From Limnochordia bacterium (GTDB taxonomy: Bacteria; Bacillota; Limnochordia; DUMW01), in NCBI GenBank assembly GCA_023230925.1, contig JALNWK010000072.1:1-10466 (forward strand): a stretch of 10,466 nt of DNA, given 5' to 3'. Position 1 is the first letter of the stretch; each line of letters starts with the position of its first letter. A program made the translations under genes and the position numbers. Below, piece by piece: positions 1 to 6,008 of the stretch. The notes beneath the pieces were generated by a model that saw only the letters and a list, made by a program, of their open reading frames with translations, did no database searches and had not been told where the DNA came from.

Positions 1-16
1 GATAATTTGAGCAAAA

Positions 17-107
17 CGGTGACAAAGAGGGTGGCCTTCTAGTCCGTGACAGTGGCCTTATCTGACCGTGAGGGTGGCCCTCTTTCTCCGTGAAGGTGGC
101 CTTATTC
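17..107. repeat. Direct repeats of 22-bp period containing GTGGCC, probable IS terminal repeats
   Basis: The core GTGGCC occurs at 31, 52, 74 and 96, giving spacings of 21, 22 and 22 bases. The last three copies share a longer unit, CCGTGA-(2-3 bases)-GTGGCC-CTT/CCT, starting at 44, 66 and 88. The first copy matches only around the core. Evenly phased direct repeats two helical turns apart are typical of multiple transposase-binding sites, and IS21-family elements carry such repeats at their ends. No istA or istB coding sequence is visible, so the assignment to IS21 is inference from the layout; the repeat itself is seen directly. Confidence 0.6.
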
Positions 108-111
108 GATC

Positions 112-163
112 GGAATACTCAATTCCACTGCATCTTTGCTTAATCCTAAGCTGAGAGTATTCC
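112..163. repeat. Inverted repeat, 9-bp arms GGAATACTC / GAGTATTCC
   Basis: Perfect 9-bp arms at 112-120 and 155-163 are separated by 34 bases. The repeat starts four bases after the last 22-bp-period unit, so it may mark an element boundary or be part of its end. It has no T-run and is not a convincing terminator. Confidence 0.5.
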
Positions 164-233
164 AGATAAACGGTAACCTATATAGATTAAAAGACCGCGT
201 CGAATTGGAACGAGATTGCTGAATCACCAAACC

Positions 234-279
234 GAAGTGATCCACCGAATCCCCAATAAGTATATAGGTGGATCACTTC
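234..279. repeat. Inverted repeat, 13-bp arms GAAGTGATCCACC / GGTGGATCACTTC
   Basis: Perfect 13-bp arms at 234-246 and 267-279 flank a 20-base AT-rich centre. The right arm is echoed downstream: TGGATCACTTCTA at 269 resembles TGGTTCACTTTTA at 303, 34 bases later. This mix of inverted and direct copies of one motif resembles the ends of an insertion sequence. Assignment to a second IS21-like element is inference only. Confidence 0.5.
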
Positions 280-315
280 TAAATTGTAAGTTGTACAATA
301 AATGGTTCACTTTTA

Positions 316-613
316 TATTATCAAATACACATAAGTGCAACCCCACCCTATATTACCTGTAGCCATAGTAAATTTGCAGTCTGACGATTACAATACTCAT
401 AAATATGCTGTTGCAATATCGGATCGTTAGTGCGCACTGATAATCACGATCTCAATAGCTATGAGAGTCTGCCACAAGTTTACCTTCATGTTCCGGCGGA
501 TTGTTCTTTCGGTTCCATTTTAGGATTATGCTCTGGGATGTTGACTTCTTGAGTCTTTCTACTTTTGGTCACTTAGTGCTTAAGGTGCTCGCCCGCTCTG
601 GATAAATGCTTCT
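316..613. other. Non-coding stretch downstream of the glycan locus
   Basis: I see no gene and no RNA gene here. It contains a 10-bp palindrome AGTGCGCACT at 429-438 and other weak dyads, none followed by a T-run in either direction, so no intrinsic terminator can be called for the operon ending at 614. It probably consists of decayed sequence between the acyltransferase gene and the mobile-element ends further left. Confidence 0.4.
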
Positions 614-1273
614 CTAGTCAACCGCACTACTCTCATGGAACTTTATAGGCTTAGCAGGGCATCCAACTGCAGTACACTCCCGCGGAAGCTCTTTTACAAC
701 AACAGCTCCAGCTCCAACAATTGTCCCATCTCCAACCCGCAGGTCCTGAATTACTTGACTCCCAGTACCCATCTCAACACACTCACCAAGGACCGTATTG
801 CCAGATACATTTACACTAGGATATAACGTTACAAAATCTTCAATAACTGCATCATGACCGATCGTGCAATCAAGATTAATAATGACATGTGACCCAATAC
901 TAATATCAACCGTAATGATAGTACCAGCACTAATTATCGAACCTTCCCCGACAGTCACTCTTTCCGATAGAATCACCGATGGGTCAATAAGCACTGCAAA
1001 TCTAATGTCGCCGAGCCTCTCTATTACCTTTTTTCGAGCTTTCGAGGCCCCTATAGCACAAATAGCATATGTTGTTTCACGGTCCTGTTCTCTTAACCAA
1101 GCACAATCCCCAAGAACAGGATATCCAGCAACAATACTCCCATGTAGGCTTTCATTATCATCAACATAACCCACTATTTCCCACGTGGGTTGGATACTAT
1201 TGATTCTCTCAACCAACCACGCTACCTCATGCCCAAACCCACCAGCTCCGATTATTACCAGCTTCTTCATCAT
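614..1273 (-). CDS. NeuD/PglD/EpsM-type sugar N-acyltransferase (left-handed beta-helix)
   Basis: A 219-residue acyl-CoA-dependent transferase predicted to acylate the 4-amino group of a UDP-amino sugar in the cytoplasm. The N-terminal nucleotide-sugar-binding fold has the glycine loop GAGGFGHE at 9-16. From about 95 onward, hexapeptide repeats of the left-handed beta-helix dominate. His140, in IGHDAVIEDF, aligns with the catalytic His of Campylobacter PglD, and the tail GCPAKPIK is typical of the family, so the enzyme looks intact and full length. Two ATG codons are adjacent (1273 and 1270), with GAGGTAGG upstream, so the start is uncertain by one codon. It follows the thiolase gene; the gap is only 35 bases if that gene originally ended at 1309. 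By analogy with EpsM and PglD the donor would be acetyl-CoA, but the two preceding acyl-CoA genes make a different acyl donor plausible. It is the last gene of the cluster. Confidence 0.88.
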   Translation of the reverse strand: MMKKLVIIGAGGFGHEVAWLVERINSIQPTWEIVGYVDDNESLHGSIVAGYPVLGDCAWLREQDRETTYAICAIGASKARKKVIERLGDIRFAVLIDPSVILSERVTVGEGSIISAGTIITVDISIGSHVIINLDCTIGHDAVIEDFVTLYPSVNVSGNTVLGECVEMGTGSQVIQDLRVGDGTIVGAGAVVVKELPRECTAVGCPAKPIKFHESSAVD

Positions 1274-1308
1274 AATCTCAAACCTACCTCATAACTCATC
1301 ATTTTTCC

Positions 1309-1410
1309 CTATTTCTTTTCGACAATAAACACATCATTTGTAGTTGCACTCCCACCAATACTAAGCATTGCACCGTTATCAACATGCGTTAATTGGTAAA
1401 CCCTCTGCCT
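1309..1410 (-). other. Frameshifted C-terminal tail of the thiolase gene
   Basis: Past a shift near 1405-1411, the +1 frame encodes 32 further residues ending at a TAG at 1309-1311. They include LSIGGSATTNDVFIV, which matches the conserved glycine-rich C-terminal strand of SCP2-type thiolases (consensus like NIGGSATT..V). The in-frame protein instead ends in the unrelated GLPINAC. One extra base, for instance in CAGGCAG at about 1405-1411, or two missing bases would explain it. The restored stop would leave a 35-base gap to the next gene, a normal operon spacing. Confidence 0.8.
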
Positions 1411-2575
1411 GACCAGCGATCTGTTTATATGAATCTAGTATCATCCTCACACCGGTTGCACCAACTGGGTGACCACAACCGATAAGACCGCCACTTGGAT
1501 TAATGGGCTTATCGCCGTCAAAGAATACTTCGCCACTCTCGATTGCCTTATATTCATACCCAGGATCCGTAATACCGAAAGCAGAAATCGCAGCATATTC
1601 ACTGGATGTAAAACAATCATGGATTTCAAAAACGTCTATGTCATCCATGGTCATGTTTGCCCTTCTATAGGCATCAAGGATAGCTTGTCGTGTCCATGGA
1701 AGTATGTATTCGTTATTTGAACTTGCTTCGATTTTACTCCCAAATCTCATAGGAGCAACTCTATGACCCCACCCCTTAACTACAACAGGATGCTCAATGC
1801 TCTTATACCTTTCTTCCATAAACTCTTCTGAGGCTATGGCAACAAGTGCTGCTCCATCCGTAACTTGCGAACAGTCCGAAATACTCAACCTACCGCCTAT
1901 TATATCGTTGGTCACAGTACCTCGTGCCTTAGCTTGAGCTTCATTCATGAACCACTTTCTGGTCTGGGCGTTTGGATTCCTCTTAGCATTTGAGTAATTC
2001 TTTGAAGATATCTTAGCTAAGTTGTCCAAGTACCGTTCTTCATCCAAGTTATACTTGTCGATCGTCACATCAGCTAGCTTTCCAAAAAGCTTAGGAAACG
2101 GAAAATCAATTCCAGCTGCTTCATCTTCATAAAACGCTGCTCTTCCTAAAAAGTCACCGCAGGATTTGGAGTCCACAGTCTTCATTAGCTCCCATCCGAT
2201 CACCAAACCAAGATCATAGTCTTCTGCTCTAATCTTGGTCATGGCAGCATCCAATGCCACTGAACCAGATGCACAAGCAGCTTCATATCTTGCGGATGGA
2301 ACACCGTAGAAGGCAGGGTGTACTTCTGTAAGTAGTGCTCCAAGATGGCCTTGGTTGATGTAGTACTCACCAATGAAGTTCCCTACGAAACAGGCAATTC
2401 TTGATTGCTTATTCAGTTGGCTAATATCATCGTAGGTCAAACCAATGTTCTTCAGTCCGTCATCAATTACCTCTTTCAGAAGAGCAAGGACTCCTTTGCC
2501 TTCCTTACTCCAATTTCGTGCAAAATCAGTCTGTGCTCCTCCAAGAAGATATATGTTTCTATCTACTTTCTTCAC
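1379..2575 (-). CDS. SCP2-type thiolase (acetyl-CoA acyltransferase), 3' end frameshifted
   Basis: A 398-residue thiolase-fold enzyme, cytoplasmic, that should join or cleave acyl-CoA and acetyl-CoA at the 3-ketoacyl level. The nucleophile Cys101 lies in EAACASGSVAL. His319 lies in HDCF, the motif that marks the SCP2/nonspecific-lipid-transfer thiolase branch in place of the classical NEAF. The catalytic His369 lies in GGLIGCGHPVGATG. The start is GTG at 2575, with TAGGAGG seven bases upstream overlapping the TAG of the preceding dehydrogenase gene, so the two are translationally coupled. The in-frame stop at 1379 removes the conserved C-terminal strand, which is found in the +1 frame down to 1309; all catalytic residues precede the shift, but the lost strand is part of the core fold, so activity is doubtful if the shift is real. 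Many relatives work with a DUF35 OB-fold partner; none is encoded here. Its direction (synthesis or breakdown) and chain length cannot be read from sequence. Confidence 0.85.
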   Translation of the reverse strand: MKKVDRNIYLLGGAQTDFARNWSKEGKGVLALLKEVIDDGLKNIGLTYDDISQLNKQSRIACFVGNFIGEYYINQGHLGALLTEVHPAFYGVPSARYEAACASGSVALDAAMTKIRAEDYDLGLVIGWELMKTVDSKSCGDFLGRAAFYEDEAAGIDFPFPKLFGKLADVTIDKYNLDEERYLDNLAKISSKNYSNAKRNPNAQTRKWFMNEAQAKARGTVTNDIIGGRLSISDCSQVTDGAALVAIASEEFMEERYKSIEHPVVVKGWGHRVAPMRFGSKIEASSNNEYILPWTRQAILDAYRRANMTMDDIDVFEIHDCFTSSEYAAISAFGITDPGYEYKAIESGEVFFDGDKPINPSGGLIGCGHPVGATGVRMILDSYKQIAGQAEGLPINAC

Positions 2576-2586
2576 TACGTATCCTC

Positions 2587-3891
2587 CTACCTAGCCTTAA
2601 AAAAGGGTCTAAAGTCGCACCTAGACCTAGGAATATCGGTAAGTATATCGTCAATGTCTATGCTAGAAAGGAACTCTTTAGAGAGCCTATTGGATGCAAT
2701 TTTCTTAAATGATTCTACACCACCGAAAGCATCTATGGCAGCCAGCGGTGGTACCCAGTCAAAACCACGTGACATAACGATATCTGCAGAATGAATATCT
2801 TCGCCAATCGACTTTGATATCGAAATCGCGTAAATCACATACTTAATTAAAAACTGTATGCAGATAGTCGCTTCTACTGAATGGTTGCTGATAAGTTTCC
2901 GAAACGCTTGTGCATAATTACCTACTTTAAACTCTTGTATCATCTCTTTGGCGAACGGAAAAACAAACTGTTCCCTAACTCTATATTCGCCCGTAACTAT
3001 GTCGTAGACATTAACTATTCTGCTACCATCAGCTTTCACCACTGTTTGATACAGACCACAACCAGATTTCTTGCCAAGCTTGCCCTGTAAAATCAACTCT
3101 AGTGCAAATTCAGGCATGGCAAAGCTTTTATGCGCGTAATCACTTGTATTATGATAGATATTATCCGCTATGGCTTTATGAACATCTAGCCCGACAAAGT
3201 CGGAAGTCACTAGAGGAGGCATGCTTCTGCCTGTGAAGGGCCCAAGAATAGAATCTATATAGTCAATACCACCATTATCTTTGTATACCTCTGCATACTG
3301 CATTGCCTCATTTATAAATTGAAACCCAATTCTGTTACCCATGAATGCAGGTTCATCTTTTACTTCAACAACATCTCTGTAAAGAACATCCTTAAGGTAT
3401 GTTTTAATTTCATCTACAATTCTTGCATCCGTGTATCTAGAAGGTATGACCTCGCACAAGGTCATATAATAGGGTGGATTATACATATGCATCCCGACAA
3501 AACGACGTCTGATTTTCTCATCAAAGCACTCGCTGAGTTGATTAACAGACAAACCAGATGTGCCTGTAGCGACTATAGCATTCGGTCTGACGTATTCAGC
3601 AAATCCCTTATAAACATTCTTTTTGACACTGATATCTTCGGCTACACTTTCAAAAACCAAATCAGATTCTGATATACATTCCTCTAAATCACAATATGTC
3701 TTCGGAATTAAGTTACTGGCAATTGCTTCTGCTCTAACAGACATCACCGCTTTAGCCTTGGCTTTATAAGCAGCTTCTAGTTCTCGAGATACCATATATA
3801 CCTTGGCATCACCAAATGAAGCGAATATGCCAGAAACTCTACATCCCATCGTACCATTTGCACCAATCACAGTCACAACGTTAATATTCAT
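2587..3891 (-). CDS. 3-hydroxyacyl-CoA dehydrogenase, NAD-dependent
   Basis: A 434-residue enzyme that interconverts 3-hydroxyacyl-CoA and 3-ketoacyl-CoA with NAD(H). The Rossmann loop is GANGTMG at 10-16, one residue longer than the usual GAGTMG. The catalytic set of the HADH family is present: Ser112 in TGTSGLS, His135 in GMHMYNPP, Glu147 in CEVI (12 residues after the His, as in human HADH) and Asn186 in FMGNRIGF. The C-terminal substrate domain includes GKKSGCGLY near 285. At 434 residues it is longer than simple HADH enzymes of about 290-310; the extra C-terminal part, from about 295, resembles a degenerate second helical domain, and I do not recognise a separate function in it. ATG start at 3891 with GAGGG upstream. 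It is separated from the phosphoglycosyl transferase gene by 175 bases and from the thiolase by 11. Placement inside a glycan locus suggests service to sugar acylation rather than beta-oxidation (inference). Confidence 0.85.
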   Translation of the reverse strand: MNINVVTVIGANGTMGCRVSGIFASFGDAKVYMVSRELEAAYKAKAKAVMSVRAEAIASNLIPKTYCDLEECISESDLVFESVAEDISVKKNVYKGFAEYVRPNAIVATGTSGLSVNQLSECFDEKIRRRFVGMHMYNPPYYMTLCEVIPSRYTDARIVDEIKTYLKDVLYRDVVEVKDEPAFMGNRIGFQFINEAMQYAEVYKDNGGIDYIDSILGPFTGRSMPPLVTSDFVGLDVHKAIADNIYHNTSDYAHKSFAMPEFALELILQGKLGKKSGCGLYQTVVKADGSRIVNVYDIVTGEYRVREQFVFPFAKEMIQEFKVGNYAQAFRKLISNHSVEATICIQFLIKYVIYAISISKSIGEDIHSADIVMSRGFDWVPPLAAIDAFGGVESFKKIASNRLSKEFLSSIDIDDILTDIPRSRCDFRPFFKAR

Positions 3892-4066
3892 TCCGTCAAA
3901 CCCTCGCGTTGTTGTCCATTTTCTATTTTCCTTGAATAAGCTCTCTCACTACCGGGTTTCTCAGTTTACGATTTCCACACAAAGACCTATAGCAACCATA
4001 ATCCTGAACACTTCGCAGCAGTCGCAATTATGTATATATGATATTCGATACCTCTATGGATGATAG
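3892..4066. other. 175-base intergenic gap, possible module boundary
   Basis: This is the longest gap inside the cluster. On the minus strand it ends with the GAGGG ribosome site of the dehydrogenase gene. I found no hairpin with a T-run and no -35/-10 pair good enough to call. It separates the standard glycan genes from the three-gene acyl-CoA and acyltransferase module, so an internal promoter or a recombination join may lie here (inference). Confidence 0.35.
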
Positions 4067-4738
4067 TCAGTCTATAGATTTCCTCTCAACCCTAGTTCTA
4101 ATCCTAGTCTCATGGAGCTCCTTGCAACTGCTTTCATTTGAAAACAAGGGCATAGTATCCTCCTCCGAGTTATTGATGCCTTTTCTACTAAAGACATTTC
4201 TTATTGTCATAAAGAATATCTTCATATCAAGCAAAAAGCTAATGTTATCAACATACCATACATCTAGTTTAAATTTCTCTTCCCAGCTTATGGTGTTTCG
4301 TCCATTAACTTGAGCCCAACCAGAGATCCCCGGTCGAACCTTGTGTCGACGCATCTGCTCAGGCGTATAATGACTAAGGTACTGAACAAGAAGAGGTCGC
4401 GGTCCTATGAAACTCATCTCACCAAGCAATATGTTAAAAACCTGCGGCAACTCGTCTATACTTGTCTTTCGCAGAAACGAACCTACCTTTGTCATTCTTT
4501 CTATATCAGATAGTTGTCTACCGTTTCGCTTGGTTTCGATTCTCATAGTTCTAAATTTATAAACCTCAAATATCCTCCCGTCTTTTCCTGGACGCTTCTG
4601 ATTAAAGAAAACTGGTCCTTCCGGTTCTTCTATCTTAATAGCCATAGCTGCTATTGCCATGATAGGCAATACGATAGGCAATACAGTAACAGCAAGAACA
4701 CAATCTAGTATTCCTTTTAGTGTCAAATAAGGTTTCAT
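4067..4738 (-). CDS. epsL: Monotopic phosphoglycosyl transferase (PglC/EpsL type)
   Basis: A 223-residue initiating enzyme that moves a phospho-sugar from a UDP-sugar to undecaprenyl phosphate at the inner membrane face. Residues about 8-35 form a hydrophobic segment with two prolines (LPIVLPIMA), the re-entrant membrane helix of the small PglC class, with no multi-spanning N-terminal domain as in WbaP. Family motifs follow in order: GPVFFNQKRPGKDG (41-54), KFRTM (61-65), the catalytic Asp95-Glu96 dyad in IDELPQ, GPRPLL (112-117) and RPGISGWAQVNGRN (135-148). The final roughly 38 residues, rich in charge, extend beyond the usual core of about 185-200 residues. ATG start at 4738 with AAAAGGG seven bases before it. 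Next to an EpsN-like aminotransferase, its likely substrate is a UDP-diamino-dideoxy sugar such as UDP-N,N'-diacetylbacillosamine or an acyl variant; this is inferred from context. It could also use UDP-GlcNAc or UDP-GalNAc. Confidence 0.9.
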   Translation of the reverse strand: MKPYLTLKGILDCVLAVTVLPIVLPIMAIAAMAIKIEEPEGPVFFNQKRPGKDGRIFEVYKFRTMRIETKRNGRQLSDIERMTKVGSFLRKTSIDELPQVFNILLGEMSFIGPRPLLVQYLSHYTPEQMRRHKVRPGISGWAQVNGRNTISWEEKFKLDVWYVDNISFLLDMKIFFMTIRNVFSRKGINNSEEDTMPLFSNESSCKELHETRIRTRVERKSID

Positions 4739-4842
4739 GACTTAACCCTTTTCCTCAATTCGTTATGAAAGTAAGCTTGCTCATCTTAGTAATCGAGGTA
4801 GACTAGACGTATCGTACTTGGCGTTTGTCGAAACGAGTCTTT

Positions 4843-5970
4843 TCATAACAGTTCCTTAATAGTATCTACAACAAGCTGTTGTTCTTCTTCCGTCATGGCA
4901 CCCCCTGATGGTAAACATACACCCCTGCTGAACAAACATGCAGATACATCCTCATCATGGGTATAGTACTCAGACTCCCGGAATACAGGTTGAAGATGCA
5001 TAGGTTTCCACACCGGTCGAGATTCTATGTCTTTTTCATCTAGTGCTTTAACAACATCCTCAGGAGTGATTCTCTCATCAGCGATAGTAATCACGGTAAG
5101 CCAGTAATTTGGTGGACCATAGGATGCTATGGGCATTAACTCAATCTCATGGTTACCTGCAAATGCCTTTTTATAGGTTTCATACACTCTTTTTTTCTGT
5201 TGAATTCGTTCATCAAGCACCCTTAGTTGACCTCGGCCAATGGCAGCCAGAATATTACTTAAACGATAATTATATCCAACCTCTTTATGCTCATAGTGAC
5301 GCGCGGGTTCTCTTGCTTGGGTCGCCCAAAACTTCATCTTTTTGATAGCATCAAGATCATTTGAAACGGCCATCCCTCCACCGGAGGTTGTAATGATCTT
5401 GTTCCCATTAAAGGAAAAGATACCTATGTGTCCAAAAGTACCACTCGCTTTCCCCTTATGCATCGCACCTAAAGATTCTGCCGCATCTTCTACAACCGGA
5501 ACACCATAATGCTCGCAGATTGGCAGAAGCTTGTCCATATCAGCACTTTGTCCATATAGATTAACAATGATTACGGTTTTAGGTTTTATACCTCTATTTT
5601 CGAAAGCTTCAAATGCTTTCTGTAATGCCACCGGCGACATGTTCCAACTATCAGGTTCAGAATCAATAAACACCGGTATTGCTTTCTCATACATGATTGG
5701 ATTACAACTGCCCGCAAAAGTCAGTGAAGAACAAAAGACATAGTCTCCTTCTTGAACACCAAGGTACTTTAGTGCCAAATGAATAGCTGCTGTACCAGAC
5801 GATAAGGCCAAGGCACTCTTTGATCCTACATACTGTGCTACTTCGTTTTCAAAAGCCTCAACATGTGGACCCAAAGGAGCAATCCAATTCGAGGCAAATG
5901 CATCTTCAACAAAGCTTAGTTCTTCCCCTCCTAGATGAGGGGGAGAGAGATATATACGATTGTGACTCAA
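4843..5970 (-). CDS. epsN: DegT/DnrJ/EryC1 PLP-dependent sugar 4-aminotransferase (EpsN/PglE type)
   Basis: PLP enzyme that aminates a UDP-4-keto-6-deoxy-HexNAc, usually with glutamate as donor, giving the 4-amino sugar that the acyltransferase then modifies. The N-terminal IYLSPPHLGGEE...NWIAPLGP block, SSGTAAIHLA (57-66), EDAAESLGA (161-169) and the PLP Schiff-base lysine Lys191 in FNGNKIITTSGGG closely follow Bacillus subtilis EpsN and Campylobacter PglE; length is 375 residues, normal for the family. The start chosen is TTG at 5970, because GGAGGT at 5978-5983 lies seven bases before it and homologues begin just ahead of RIYLSPP. A GTG at 6012, in a GTGA overlap with the upstream stop, would add 14 residues but has no ribosome site. 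No 4,6-dehydratase that would supply its substrate is present. A 3-keto-sugar aminotransferase (WbpE-like) is a less likely alternative, since no WbpB-like oxidase is present. Confidence 0.9.
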   Translation of the reverse strand: MSHNRIYLSPPHLGGEELSFVEDAFASNWIAPLGPHVEAFENEVAQYVGSKSALALSSGTAAIHLALKYLGVQEGDYVFCSSLTFAGSCNPIMYEKAIPVFIDSEPDSWNMSPVALQKAFEAFENRGIKPKTVIIVNLYGQSADMDKLLPICEHYGVPVVEDAAESLGAMHKGKASGTFGHIGIFSFNGNKIITTSGGGMAVSNDLDAIKKMKFWATQAREPARHYEHKEVGYNYRLSNILAAIGRGQLRVLDERIQQKKRVYETYKKAFAGNHEIELMPIASYGPPNYWLTVITIADERITPEDVVKALDEKDIESRPVWKPMHLQPVFRESEYYTHDEDVSACLFSRGVCLPSGGAMTEEEQQLVVDTIKELL

Positions 5971-5977
5971 CTCCAAG

Positions 5978-5983
5978 ACCTCC
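5978..5983 (-). promoter_or_regulatory. Ribosome binding site GGAGGT that sets the aminotransferase start at TTG 5970
   Basis: On the minus strand GGAGGT is followed by seven bases and then TTG AGT CAC. The upstream GTG at 6012 is preceded by CTGGATGAA, with no comparable site. The site lies just inside the intergenic junction with the glycosyltransferase gene, so some translational coupling is likely. Confidence 0.6.
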
Positions 5984-6008
5984 AAATATGAGCAAATATA
6001 GGGATGCT

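Noticed and set aside
17..107. CRISPR array
   Set aside because: The repeat unit is only about 18-22 bases with almost no spacer between units, the copies are degenerate and no cas gene is present.
374..385. TTGCAGTCTGAC here and again at 9658-9669, considered as a flanking repeat bounding the whole locus
   Set aside because: A shared 12-mer is expected by chance a few times in a window of this length and the match does not extend on either side.
560..613. Possible operon terminator after the acyltransferase gene (CACCTTA/TAAGTG dyad)
   Set aside because: The stem is short with a bulge and no T-run follows on the minus strand.
864..1169. Open frame of 101 codons on the plus strand
   Set aside because: Antisense to the hexapeptide-repeat acyltransferase; its regularity comes from the repeats of the real gene.
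2405..2794. Open frame of 129 codons on the plus strand
   Set aside because: It lies antisense across the thiolase and dehydrogenase genes, both with clear catalytic motifs; no ribosome site or recognisable domain.
4739..4842. Hairpin CGTTT-CGAC-AAACG in the gap before the phosphoglycosyl transferase gene, considered as a terminator
   Set aside because: The five-base stem is weak and lacks a following T-run.
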